Assembly (NCBI GenBank): GCA_964251385.1
Contig: CAXUJK010000001.1
Span: 1,224,413 to 1,288,412, forward strand
From: CADCVW01 sp964251385
GTDB lineage: Bacteria; Pseudomonadota; Alphaproteobacteria; Sphingomonadales; Sphingomonadaceae
Length of the DNA stretch: 64,000 nucleotides
Reading direction: 5' to 3'
The translations under genes and the position numbers were made by a program. Shown piece after piece: positions 16,595 through 25,360 of this stretch (its first letter is position 1; the number at the start of each line of letters is the position of its first letter). The notes under the pieces are model-generated. The model saw only the letters and a program-made list of their open reading frames with translations, did no database searches and was not told the DNA's origin.

Positions 16595-16626
16595 AGAAGG
16601 GGTATTTGCTTAACGGAGCGCGCGAC

Positions 16627-16863
16627 GTGAGCCATGATCAGAAACCGGGCAAGGTGCGCGTCGTCGGCGGGGGCGACGTTCAATATGGTCGGCGCGCCGG
16701 CGACGTTGTAAATGCGGTGGTGACCGACCCGACTTCGACAGCCACGGTGGCCGAGGATGTCGGCGAGCCCGTCCCCCGCAGGTCGCAACTTCTTCTCCCG
16801 GTCCTGTTCGTGTCGGGCTGCGCGATCGGCGGTGCTGCGTTGCCGCTGATGCGCGTGCTTTGA
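16627..16863 (+). CDS. 78-residue single-pass membrane protein
   Basis: The GTG start has GGAG 8 bases upstream. The product has a charged N-terminal half containing GGGDVQYGRRAGDVVNAVV and one C-terminal membrane helix (LLLPVLFVSGCAIGGAALPL). I do not recognise a family. It follows a flagellar-type TATAAT box and is coupled (TGATG) to the helical-repeat protein gene downstream, which suggests that the two proteins work together at the envelope. Confidence 0.55.
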   Translation: MSHDQKPGKVRVVGGGDVQYGRRAGDVVNAVVTDPTSTATVAEDVGEPVPRRSQLLLPVLFVSGCAIGGAALPLMRVL

Positions 16864-18596
16864 TGACCGGACTTCTCTTCGTCCTGCTCGCGGCGGGAGC
16901 GCCGGTCGAGCAACCCGCGGTCGATGCCGCCCCCGCAAGGCTGCCCGGCTTCGCGGCTACGTTGTCGGACGGGCCGACGATCGCCGGCCCGTCCGCTTGG
17001 GTTCCGACCGGCGAGAACAAGGCCTGGGCGGCGCTCGCGCGATCGCGACCGAGCAACCGGCAATCGGTCCGCTGGAATTACGCGCGCGGTCTCCTCGCCG
17101 CCGAACGTTGGAACGAGGCTGTCGGCGTGCTCGACGTGATGGCGCAGGACGATCCGGACCTCGGCATCGTTCCGTCGTGGCGGATCGCGCGCGGTGCCGC
17201 GCTCGCCGGCGCGGGCAAGTCACGCGAGGCCTTGGCCGCCCTGGACGGAGACGCGCTCGCCGCCAACCCCGAAGCCTGCCTGTGGCGCATGCTCGCGCGG
17301 GCGGACGCGGGGTTCGCCGAACAGTCGCTTGCGCAGGTGAACTGCGCCCTCCCGGCCTTGAACGCGCGTTCGGCAAGGGAGCGCACGCGCTTCGTCCTTG
17401 GGGCCTCGGGCGCTGCGATCGCGGCCCGACGTCCGGCGCTCGCGATCGACTGGCTCGGCATGTTGCCGGACGGCGACCCCGCCGCCAACCTCCTGCGCGG
17501 CAAGGCGCTCGTCGCGCTCGGGCAGGCGCAGGCCGGGCGCGTGCGCCTGGACCGCGTCGCCGCGCGCGGCTCGCCCGAACAGCGAGTGGATGCACGTGTC
17601 ACCATCATCGAAGCAGGTCCACCGACCCCGGCGACAGCCAAGGAACTGGACCACATTCGCTTTGCATGGCGCGGCGGCGACATCGAGGAGCGCGCGTTGC
17701 GGCTCAGCTGGAAGCTGGCCAACGACAGGAACGACGGTCCGCGCGCGCTCGCGGCGGGCGCGACCTTGTTCCGGCATTTCGATCTGGGCGCGGACACGGG
17801 TCCGATGATGACCGCCTTGCACGCCCGGCTGGCATCCGCGCTCAACCCCGCAAGCACGACGCCGCTCGACATCGCCGCCGGGCTCTATTGGAATTATCGC
17901 GATCTCGCCCCCAACGGAGCGGAAGGCGACCGGCTCGTCGGCCAGCTCGCGGACCGGCTGGCGGCCGCGGGGCTGTACGCACGCGCGGCCGAACTGCTGC
18001 AATACCAGTTGACGCAGCGCGTGCAGGACATCGCGCAAGGCCCGTTGTCCGTGAAAGTCGCGACGCTGCACATTCTTGCAGGACGCCCTGATCGCGCGCT
18101 GGGCACGTTCCGCGACACGGACCGTGCCCCCTACCCCGCCGATATGCTGTACGATCGTCGCCGCATCGGCGCGGTCGCCCTGCACCTGCTGGGCCGGACG
18201 GCGGAGGCGCTGAGCGTGCTGCAGGAAGTACCGGACGGCGCGCGTATCGCTTCGGAAATCTACTGGAAGGCGCAGGACTGGAGCGGGCTCGTCGCGCTGG
18301 AACCCGCGTTGCCGGGCACCGGACCTTTAAGCGAAGTGGCGCAGGCGACGGTGTTGCGCCACGCGATCGCGCTTGCCATGCTTGGCCGCGAGGACGCGCT
18401 TTCCGTCTTGCGCGCGCGCTACGGTGCGAGCTTCGCGAGGACGTCCAGCGCCTCGGCGTTCGACGTCCTGACCCGCGCGGCGGGCACGATCGACTCGGCC
18501 GCCGTGGACCGCGCAATGGCGTCGCTCCCGAGCGTCAGCCCGGCGGGGAAGATCGGAGACTTGCTGGACGTGGACGTGGCGAAGCGCCCGAGCTGA
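16863..18596 (+). CDS. Exported helical-repeat (TPR-like) flagellar-island protein
   Basis: This 577-residue protein has a signal peptide (TGLLFVLLAAGAPVEQPA) followed by about 500 residues of Ala/Leu-rich helical repeats with TPR-like spacing (YARGLLAAERWNEAVGVLDVM, IARGAALAGAGKSREALAAL, LLRGKALVALGQAQAG). It is probably periplasmic. No catalytic motif is seen. It is coupled to the small membrane protein upstream and convergent with flgL. Such proteins occur in sphingomonad flagellar loci without a named function; a scaffold or assembly role is inferred. Confidence 0.6.
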   Translation: MTGLLFVLLAAGAPVEQPAVDAAPARLPGFAATLSDGPTIAGPSAWVPTGENKAWAALARSRPSNRQSVRWNYARGLLAAERWNEAVGVLDVMAQDDPDLGIVPSWRIARGAALAGAGKSREALAALDGDALAANPEACLWRMLARADAGFAEQSLAQVNCALPALNARSARERTRFVLGASGAAIAARRPALAIDWLGMLPDGDPAANLLRGKALVALGQAQAGRVRLDRVAARGSPEQRVDARVTIIEAGPPTPATAKELDHIRFAWRGGDIEERALRLSWKLANDRNDGPRALAAGATLFRHFDLGADTGPMMTALHARLASALNPASTTPLDIAAGLYWNYRDLAPNGAEGDRLVGQLADRLAAAGLYARAAELLQYQLTQRVQDIAQGPLSVKVATLHILAGRPDRALGTFRDTDRAPYPADMLYDRRRIGAVALHLLGRTAEALSVLQEVPDGARIASEIYWKAQDWSGLVALEPALPGTGPLSEVAQATVLRHAIALAMLGREDALSVLRARYGASFARTSSASAFDVLTRAAGTIDSAAVDRAMASLPSVSPAGKIGDLLDVDVAKRPS

Positions 18597-18599
18597 CCT

Positions 18600-19505
18600 T
18601 CAGCGCAGGAAGTTGACCAGGCTCAGTTCGGACAATTGCGAGAACACCGAGTAGCTCGCCTGCAGCATCGCCTTTTGCTGGGCCAGGTCGATCGCGACCT
18701 GGCCCAGGTCCGCATCCTCGTTGCGTGAGATGATGTCCTTGAGGATGAGCGTGCGCTCCTCCGCGCGTACGGCAAGCGTCTCGACCTGCGCCTGCCTGCG
18801 ACCGTTGCCCGCGTTGACCGCGCGCACGCCCGACAAGGCTGTATCGATCTGGCCGAGCGCGGCGCGTAACGCGTCGAGTTGCGCTTGCGTGGGCGTTTCG
18901 CCGAAGTCGCCCGCTTCCGCCAAGGTGCGGAACGCCGCGAGCATGTCGGTGCCGAGTTCGCTCGCGGTGATGCCGAACTGGACGTCGAGGTTGTCGCCGA
19001 CCCGCGCCGACGCGCGCACGTCGTCGTTCGCGAACGCCTGGGCGGGATCCAGTCCCACCGTGTCGGCGAGCGTATTGGGAGTGAACGGCTGATCCGTCCG
19101 CGCGCCGCCGAACAGCGGCAGGCCGCCTTCGGACGCGTTCAAGGCGGAGCGGAACTGGTCGAACGCGGCCTCGATCGCGTCCTGCAGGCCCGCCGCCTTG
19201 CCCGTGCCGATCGCGGTCATCATGTCGATGCGAAGGTCGGCCGCGACGGTGTCGATGTTGGAGATGTTCGCGTCGTAGATCGCCAGCGTCGTGCCCAGCC
19301 GCGTGGCGACCTTTGCGTGCGCTTCCTGCGTCGCGACAAGCGCGTGCGCGGAGAGGTTGCGCACCGTCTCGGTGCCGAGCGCGGCGTAGTCCTGCGCCTT
19401 CTTGCCCGTCGACAGCTGCGTCTGCGTGACGGCCAGCTTCTGCTGCGTCCGCTGGATCGCGTCCGACATGGTGCGCTGGAGCGGGATGGTGGCGACGCGG
19501 TTCAT
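18600..19505 (-). CDS. flgL: Flagellar hook-filament junction protein FlgL
   Basis: This 301-residue junction protein (HAP3) has flagellin-like ends: N-terminal QRTMSDAIQRTQQKLAVTQTQLSTGKK and C-terminal DLGQVAIDLAQQKAMLQASYSVFSQLSELSLVNFLR-type helices, here split by a short central domain. It follows flgK by 12 bases as the last gene of the flgEKL operon. Length is typical. Confidence 0.93.
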   Translation of the reverse strand: MNRVATIPLQRTMSDAIQRTQQKLAVTQTQLSTGKKAQDYAALGTETVRNLSAHALVATQEAHAKVATRLGTTLAIYDANISNIDTVAADLRIDMMTAIGTGKAAGLQDAIEAAFDQFRSALNASEGGLPLFGGARTDQPFTPNTLADTVGLDPAQAFANDDVRASARVGDNLDVQFGITASELGTDMLAAFRTLAEAGDFGETPTQAQLDALRAALGQIDTALSGVRAVNAGNGRRQAQVETLAVRAEERTLILKDIISRNEDADLGQVAIDLAQQKAMLQASYSVFSQLSELSLVNFLR

Positions 19506-19517
19506 TGCGGTAATCCT

Positions 19518-21605
19518 TTAGCCAACCATGGCCAGCAGCGTGTCGTACATCTGGCTCGCCGTGCTAAGCGCGCGGGCGGCGGCGGAGTAGCTGTTCTGGA
19601 GCACGACCATCGCGGCCAGCTCCTCGTCGATGTTGACACCCGAAAACCCGTCGCGGCGGTTGACCGCGTCGTCGCGGCGCGCGGCCGCGTCGGCGAATTC
19701 GCCTTGCGCCTGCGCCGCCTGCGTCCCCGCGCCGCCGAGCAGCAGGCCGGAGAAGCGGTCGGTCGTGACCACCCCGTCCTTGCCCAGGTCCACGGGTTGG
19801 CCGAGGCGATCAACGAACGCGTTGGCTCCGCGATTGTCGCCCGCGCCCAAGGCCCTGCCGCCGACGGGCACGCCCGTCTGCAGGCGTGCCAGCGGCAGTC
19901 TGGCCGCGTTCGCCAGAATGTCCGGCCGGACGCCAGCTACGGACAAGCCGCTGGCAGTGCCGGTCAGGCCGGAGATCGTCGAGAAGCTGCGGCCCGTACC
20001 GAAGCGGTTCGTCGAGTCCGAGGGAATGGACAGAGCCGCGCCGGGAACGCGCGGGTCGGGCTGGAAGCGGAAGCGGCCGCGGTCGTCAATGGAAAAGCTG
20101 CCAAACGCGGCCAGCGGGCTGCCGTTCAGGTCGGTGATGAGGTCGCCGAAATTGGGGCCGGTCGCCGCCAGCGTGTGGCGCGCGAGCAGGCGGCCCGACG
20201 CGTCGCGCAGCACGATCTCGGTGGTCTCGCCCGCGCCGAAGCCGTGCCGGTCCGCGCCCGCGAACCCGGACGGGGTGAGGGTGCTCGCATCGCTGCGGAC
20301 CAGATCGTTCAACCCGAAGACTTGCGAGAAGCCGACGCCGGCGCGCGCGCTCGGCTGCGCCTCGTCCTGCGCGACGACGATGCCGTTGCCCGTGCCCGAG
20401 GCCTGCAGCGTCAGACGTCCGCCCACGAACGAAGCGGTGCCGACCCCGTTCAAGCCCGCGTTGATCGCCGCCACCGCGCCGTCGACCGTCGCGATGCCTG
20501 AGAAATCGATGCGGGCGCTCGCCACGAGCGTTCCGTCGGCGCGCGTCACCGCGAACGTCGCCGCGCCCGTGAAACCGAGCCGATCGCTTCCGATGAGCGC
20601 GGTCTGTCCCCCGTCGAGCCGAGACGGTGCGGGCACGGTCGTTCCCGCGTTCGACACGGCGTTCAGGCTTTGGGCCAATCCGTCGAACAGCACGCCCAGC
20701 TTTTCGGAAAATACCGGCAAGGCGCGATCGCGCAGGTCAAGCAGCCCGCCGAGCTTGCCGCCGATCGCCGCCGTCTCGAGCGCGTCGCCGGTCGCGGGTC
20801 CGGGTCGGCCGTCCGCGTCGGCGAAACGGATGTCGATCGTGGGGTAGGTCGCCTGGTCCACGCCCTGCCCCGGCGTGACGTAGGACAATTGGCGAAGCCG
20901 CTTGTCGAGCAGCACGACGCCCGTCGCGCTGTCGATCGACACGCGCCCGTCCGGCTGCTCCCGCACGGTGAGCTTGAGCAGCCCGCTCAGCTCCTCGATC
21001 GCGGCCATTCGCTGGTTGCCGACGCCCGCCGAGCTGCGCCCCGCGCCGTCCAGGCGCGACACGCTGTCGTTCAGGTCGTGGATGCGGGACAATAATCCGT
21101 TGATGCGCTCCACCGAGTAGCCGACTTCGGACTCGACGTCCGCGCGCAGGCCCGCGACGTCGCCGTCGAGCTGACGCATGCCGCCGATCGCGTCCTGAAC
21201 GTCGGCGGCGAACGCCGCGACGCTCTGCACCGAAGAAGGCGACCCGGTCATCGCCACGGCCGACACGGCGATCGCGTCCAGCCGCGCGGGCAGGCCCGAG
21301 GCGGAGCCGGGCGCGCCCAACAAGGATTGCAGGCGGTCGAGGTAGGAGGCGCTGACTTCCGCCCGGCCCATGTCGCCCGCGCGGCGGTACACGGTCGCTT
21401 CCAGGAAGCGGTCGGCGACGCGGCTGGCCTGGCCGACGACCACACCGCTCGTCCGGCCCGCGGTAACCCCGGGCGTCAACGCGATGCGTTCGCGCGCGTA
21501 CCCCGGCGTGCCGACGTTGGCGACGTTGTTGGACGCGGAACGCAGTCCCGCCTGGGCCGCGTTCAGCCCCGACATCGCCGATCCAAGGATCTCGTTCAAC
21601 GACAC
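19518..21605 (-). CDS. flgK: Flagellar hook-associated protein FlgK
   Basis: This 695-residue hook-filament junction protein (HAP1) has the N-terminal axial motif ALRSASNNVANVGTPGYARER-like helix near residues 20-40 and the C-terminal INIDEELAAMVVLQNSYSAAARAL-type helix. The central portion is the usual variable beta domain. GTG is the start, with an AAAGGA site. A palindromic repeat separates it from flgE upstream. Confidence 0.94.
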   Translation of the reverse strand: MSLNEILGSAMSGLNAAQAGLRSASNNVANVGTPGYARERIALTPGVTAGRTSGVVVGQASRVADRFLEATVYRRAGDMGRAEVSASYLDRLQSLLGAPGSASGLPARLDAIAVSAVAMTGSPSSVQSVAAFAADVQDAIGGMRQLDGDVAGLRADVESEVGYSVERINGLLSRIHDLNDSVSRLDGAGRSSAGVGNQRMAAIEELSGLLKLTVREQPDGRVSIDSATGVVLLDKRLRQLSYVTPGQGVDQATYPTIDIRFADADGRPGPATGDALETAAIGGKLGGLLDLRDRALPVFSEKLGVLFDGLAQSLNAVSNAGTTVPAPSRLDGGQTALIGSDRLGFTGAATFAVTRADGTLVASARIDFSGIATVDGAVAAINAGLNGVGTASFVGGRLTLQASGTGNGIVVAQDEAQPSARAGVGFSQVFGLNDLVRSDASTLTPSGFAGADRHGFGAGETTEIVLRDASGRLLARHTLAATGPNFGDLITDLNGSPLAAFGSFSIDDRGRFRFQPDPRVPGAALSIPSDSTNRFGTGRSFSTISGLTGTASGLSVAGVRPDILANAARLPLARLQTGVPVGGRALGAGDNRGANAFVDRLGQPVDLGKDGVVTTDRFSGLLLGGAGTQAAQAQGEFADAAARRDDAVNRRDGFSGVNIDEELAAMVVLQNSYSAAARALSTASQMYDTLLAMVG

Positions 21606-21622
21606 GCCGCTTCTTTTCCTTT

Positions 21623-21692
21623 GTTCCCCGGCGAAGGCCGGGGCCTAGCCTTCGAGCGCTACAAGGCTGGACCCCGGCCTTCGCCGGGGAAC
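21623..21692. repeat. Palindromic repeat, GTTCCCCGGCG family, copy 1
   Basis: GTTCCCCGGCGAAGGCCGGG at the left and its reverse complement at the right enclose a short centre with a second small stem (AGCCTT...AAGGCT). It lies inside the flgE-flgK-flgL operon, so read-through must be possible. Confidence 0.85.
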
Positions 21693-21711
21693 AGGATTTT
21701 GGCCGGTTGGA

Positions 21712-23013
21712 TCAGCGCTTCAGGTTGCTGACTTCCTGCAGCATGTCGTCCACCGTCGTGATGATCTTCGACGACGCGCTGTACGCACGCTGGAAACGGA
21801 TCATGTTGGTGAACTCCTGCGCCAGGTCGACGTTGGACGCCTCCAGCGTTCCCGCCGACACGTTGCCCGCGCCGAGCGCGCCGGGGCGGTTGATCGCGTA
21901 GTTGCCGGACTGATCCGACATCGAATAGCCGTTGCCCGACATGCGGCTGAGGCCGTCGGGATTGGGGAAGGTCGCGACCGGCAGCTGGAACACCGCGCGC
22001 GACGTCCCGTCCTCGAAGATCGCGCTGACCTCGCCCGAGTCCGAAATCTCGATCGCCGAGATGTTGCCCAGCATGCCGCCGTTCACGGCCGAGGAGATCA
22101 GCGCGGATTCGCCGCCGAACTGGGTCAGGCCGCTGAGGCCGTCGTCGGTGCCGAGCTCGAGATTGACGGGTTCCGAGCCCGCGCCGTTGGTCCATGCGAC
22201 ATTGAGCGGCGCGAAGAATGCGGGCGAGCTGCCCGCGAGGTCGAGGCTGCCGTCCGGGTTGAAGCGGATGTCGCCGCTGGCGAGCAGGCCGCCGGGCGCG
22301 GCGACTTCGCCGGGAGGCGCGGCGTAGATCTCGCCTTTCCACGCATTCGGCCCGGTCTTGACGAAGCCGAGCGTGACCCGGTGCGCGCCGCCTTGCGCGT
22401 CATAAATGTCGACCGACCGCTTGAACTGCGGGGACACGGTGCCCGACGCGATGTCGCCCGCTGCGTAAGGACCCGTATAGGCCTCCGCGGTCGATTGCAG
22501 GTTGGCGCGCATCGCGACTTTCGTCGTGGGCGCGGCGGTGCCCGTCAGCTCGGACAGACGTACGGGTTCGAGCGCGTCGACATTGCCCGTGTTCTCGAAC
22601 TTGCCTTGCGCGTCGAGCTTCCAGCCCTGCAGGTACAACCCGCCCGCGTTGCGCAAAAAGCCTTCCTCGTCGGGCTTGAACGCACCCGCGCGGGTGAAGG
22701 CGACGCCGGCATCGGGACCGGCGCCCGTGCGCGTGACGAAGAAGCCGGAGCCGTCGATGCCGAGGTCGGTCGAGCTGCTCGACGCCTGCAACAAACCCTG
22801 CTTGGAGATGAGCGGCTGCGGTGCCGCTTGGACGCCGCCGGCCGAATAGGTCGACTTGGAGCGGCCGTCGGTGACAAGCGTGCGGAACTGCGTTTCGACG
22901 CCCTTGTAGCCGACGGTGTTGATGTTGGTAATGTTGTCGGCGACGCCGGCCATCGCGGCCGACTGGGCGCTGAGGCCGGAAACACCGGCGTTCAATGCGG
23001 AATAAAGGCTCAA
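21712..23013 (-). CDS. flgE: Flagellar hook protein FlgE
   Basis: This 433-residue hook subunit begins SLYSALNAGVSGLSAQSAAM, keeps the axial motif DNITNINTVGYKGVET and ends with the C-terminal helix NVDLAQEFTNMIRFQRAYSA. Translation is placed at TTG 23013, with GGGAG 7 bases upstream; any ATG upstream would add about 50 residues of non-family sequence. It heads flgE-flgK-flgL and is divergent from flbT. Confidence 0.92.
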   Translation of the reverse strand: MSLYSALNAGVSGLSAQSAAMAGVADNITNINTVGYKGVETQFRTLVTDGRSKSTYSAGGVQAAPQPLISKQGLLQASSSSTDLGIDGSGFFVTRTGAGPDAGVAFTRAGAFKPDEEGFLRNAGGLYLQGWKLDAQGKFENTGNVDALEPVRLSELTGTAAPTTKVAMRANLQSTAEAYTGPYAAGDIASGTVSPQFKRSVDIYDAQGGAHRVTLGFVKTGPNAWKGEIYAAPPGEVAAPGGLLASGDIRFNPDGSLDLAGSSPAFFAPLNVAWTNGAGSEPVNLELGTDDGLSGLTQFGGESALISSAVNGGMLGNISAIEISDSGEVSAIFEDGTSRAVFQLPVATFPNPDGLSRMSGNGYSMSDQSGNYAINRPGALGAGNVSAGTLEASNVDLAQEFTNMIRFQRAYSASSKIITTVDDMLQEVSNLKR

Positions 23014-23064
23014 GGGTGATCTCCCGGGCGGACGACGCGAGCAAAGCCCACGTCCATGCATGCC

Positions 23065-23070
23065 ATTGTA
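23065..23070 (-). promoter_or_regulatory. TACAAT box for flgEKL
   Basis: On the minus strand TTCTACAATGG lies about 50 bases before the flgE start. The GGCAAATTTTGCC palindrome shared with flbT lies about 47 bases further upstream. Confidence 0.35.
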
Positions 23071-23116
23071 GAAGGACGCGTCCCCGACCGTTCGCGGCCA
23101 AGGACTTATTTCGGCT

Positions 23117-23167
23117 CGGCAAATTTTGCCTAGCCGCGCCCGCTCGTGCGGGCCCGCCACCTATAAT
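23117..23167 (+). promoter_or_regulatory. flbT/flgE divergent control region with GGCAAA palindrome
   Basis: CGGCAAATTTTGCC (23117-23130) is a GGCAAA/TTTGCC palindrome. A TATAAT box follows at 23162-23167, 29 bases before the flbT start. The palindrome resembles those at fliL and fliF but sits farther from the box. Confidence 0.45.
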
Positions 23168-23195
23168 GCCGGAGACACTCACGAAAGGCGTTCCC

Positions 23196-23600
23196 ATGAC
23201 ACTCCGCATTTCCCTTCGCGACGGCGAAAAGATGATCGTCAACGGCGCGGTGCTGCGCGCGGTCGGACGGACGGACATCGTGGTGGAGAACCAGGCCGCG
23301 ATCATGCGCGGGCGCGAGATCATGTCGCCCGACGAGGCGACCACGCCCGCGCGGCGGCTCTATTCGGCGACGATGATGGCATATATCGGCGACGACGGGG
23401 TGAATACCCATCAGGACCGCATCGTCACGCTGCTCCGCGAGTTGATGGAAGCGTTCGAGGCGGAGGAGGCGAAGCTCGTCTGCATCCGCTTCGCCAACCG
23501 CGTCGCCACCGCCGACTTTTATCGCGCGCTGACGGATTGCCGGCAGCTGATCGGATACGAAACCGAGGCGCTGGCGCGGCTCGAGCCCCGCGCCGCCTAA
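23196..23600 (+). CDS. flbT: Flagellin mRNA regulator FlbT
   Basis: This 134-residue protein starts MTLRISLRDGEKMIVNGAVLRA, matching FlbT (N-terminal beta strands, then GREIMSPDEATTPARRLY and a helical C-terminus). In Caulobacter FlbT binds the flagellin 5' leader and promotes its turnover until the hook is complete. The ATG is chosen for the GAAAGG site before it; an ATG inside the promoter box is less likely. It is followed 7 bases later by fliI, and flaF lies about 5 kb away. Confidence 0.9.
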   Translation: MTLRISLRDGEKMIVNGAVLRAVGRTDIVVENQAAIMRGREIMSPDEATTPARRLYSATMMAYIGDDGVNTHQDRIVTLLRELMEAFEAEEAKLVCIRFANRVATADFYRALTDCRQLIGYETEALARLEPRAA

Positions 23601-23606
23601 CTCTCG

Positions 23607-24941
23607 ATGCAGACGATGCAGTCCGCCGCACGCGCGATCCGCGCGCTGTCTCCCGACGCGCGCCACGGACAGGTGGTCGCGGTGCGCGGCGCGTTGATCG
23701 AGGTCGAGGGACTGGCGGGCGCGGCGCAGATCGGTTCGCGGGTCCGCATCGCGTGCGAAGGCGAGCCGGTCGAAGCCGAAGTCACGGGGCTCGACGGCGG
23801 GTACGCGCAATGCCTGCCGTTCAGCGACCCGCAGGGGCTCGCGTCCGGCACGCGCGCGCATCTGGGCGCGGGACAGTTCGTGTTGCGGCCGAGCCATGCC
23901 TGGCTGGGCCGCATGATTAACGGATTGGGCCGTCCGGTCGACGGCAAGGGCCCTCTCCCCGCCGGTGCCGATCCGCGCCCGATCAAGGCCGCGCCGCCCG
24001 CCGCAGCTTCCCGCGCGCGTGTGGGGGAAAAGATCGAGACGGGCATCCGTGCGCTCGACGTGTTCGCGCCCTTGTGCGTGGGCCAGCGGCTCGGCCTGTT
24101 CGCGGGGTCGGGGGTCGGCAAGTCGGTGCTGCTGTCGATGCTCGCGCGCTGGACGCAGTGCGACATCGCGGTCATCGGCCTGATCGGCGAACGCGGCCGC
24201 GAGGTGCAGGAGTTCGTCGAGGACGATCTGGGGCCCGACGGCCTGGCGCGCAGCGTCGTCGTGGTCGCGACGTCGGACGAGCCCGCGCTGATGCGCAGGC
24301 AGGCCGCGTGGACGACGTTGGCGGTGGCCGAACATTTTCGCGACCAGGGTTTGCATGTCCTGTGCCTGATGGACTCGGTCACCCGCTTCGCCATGGCCCA
24401 GCGCGAGATCGGGCTGGCCAACGGCGAGCCGCCCGCGACCAAGGGTTATACGCCGACGGTGTTCGCGGAACTGCCGCGCTTGCTGGAACGCGCGGGACCC
24501 GGGTTGCCCGGGCAAGGTTCGATTACCGGGCTGTTCACCGTGCTCGTCGATGGAGACGACCATAACGAGCCCGTCGCGGACGCGGTGCGCGGCATCCTCG
24601 ATGGCCACGTCGTCATCACGCGCAAGATCGCGGAGCGCGGTCGCTATCCGGCGATCGACGTGCTCAAATCCGTGTCGCGAACCCTGCCCCATTGTCACAC
24701 GCACACCGAAAACGCGGTTCGCCTCCAGGCCCGCGCGACGCTCGCGACCTATAGCGACATGGAGGAGATGGTCCGGCTCGGCGCGTACAAAGCGGGATCG
24801 AACCCGGAAGTCGACGAAGCCATCCGCCTCGCGCCGCAGATCGAGACGCTGCTGAAGCAAGGCAAGGGCGATCAGGGCGATGCGCACGCGACGTTCACGG
24901 CGCTGGCGGCGATGCTCGTAACGCCGGAAGTGTCGGAATGA
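23607..24941 (+). CDS. fliI: Flagellar export ATPase FliI
   Basis: This 444-residue type III secretion ATPase has Walker A GLFAGSGVGKS at 163-173, Walker B in LHVLCLMDSVTRFA and the characteristic AQREIGLANGEPPATKGYTP segment. It energises substrate delivery to the export gate with FliH and FliJ. It sits between flbT and a fliJ-like gene, overlapping the latter (ATGA). Full length and all motifs are present. Confidence 0.96.
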   Translation: MQTMQSAARAIRALSPDARHGQVVAVRGALIEVEGLAGAAQIGSRVRIACEGEPVEAEVTGLDGGYAQCLPFSDPQGLASGTRAHLGAGQFVLRPSHAWLGRMINGLGRPVDGKGPLPAGADPRPIKAAPPAAASRARVGEKIETGIRALDVFAPLCVGQRLGLFAGSGVGKSVLLSMLARWTQCDIAVIGLIGERGREVQEFVEDDLGPDGLARSVVVVATSDEPALMRRQAAWTTLAVAEHFRDQGLHVLCLMDSVTRFAMAQREIGLANGEPPATKGYTPTVFAELPRLLERAGPGLPGQGSITGLFTVLVDGDDHNEPVADAVRGILDGHVVITRKIAERGRYPAIDVLKSVSRTLPHCHTHTENAVRLQARATLATYSDMEEMVRLGAYKAGSNPEVDEAIRLAPQIETLLKQGKGDQGDAHATFTALAAMLVTPEVSE

Positions 24942-25360
24942 AGACGCCTTACGACACCGCGCTCCGCTCGCTCGTCCGCGAGGTCGACGCCATGAAGACC
25001 GCGGTTCAGGCGGCGTCCGATCGCCTGGCCGATGCGCAGAACCGCCGCCGCGCGATCAACGACGAGATCGCCCGCGAAAGCGCGGCGGCCGCGCTCAACT
25101 CGGCTTTTCCCGCGCATGCTTACCTGCAGCGCGCCAGTGCTAAGCGCGACGCGTTGACGATCCTGTGCGCCGAGGCCGACGCCGCGCTCGACGCGATCCG
25201 CGACAAGGCGCGGGAAAGTTTTGGATCGCTCCGCGTCATGGAAGGCGCGGCCGAAACGTTTCGCGGCGAAGAGAACCAAGCCGCCGCGTCGGCCGAACAG
25301 TCGCGAATCGACGATTTCGCAGGCGCGCGCTTTGCCCGACGCGCCGGACGCCGCGCATGA
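24938..25360 (+). CDS. fliJ: FliJ-like export protein
   Basis: This 140-residue, mostly helical coiled-coil protein overlaps fliI at its start and the transglycosylase gene at its end. Its size, heptad-like charged sequence (RLADAQNRRRAINDEIARESAAA) and position directly after fliI fit FliJ, the stalk that couples the FliI ring to FlhA. FliJ sequences diverge strongly, so the name rests largely on position. Confidence 0.65.
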   Translation: MKTPYDTALRSLVREVDAMKTAVQAASDRLADAQNRRRAINDEIARESAAAALNSAFPAHAYLQRASAKRDALTILCAEADAALDAIRDKARESFGSLRVMEGAAETFRGEENQAAASAEQSRIDDFAGARFARRAGRRA

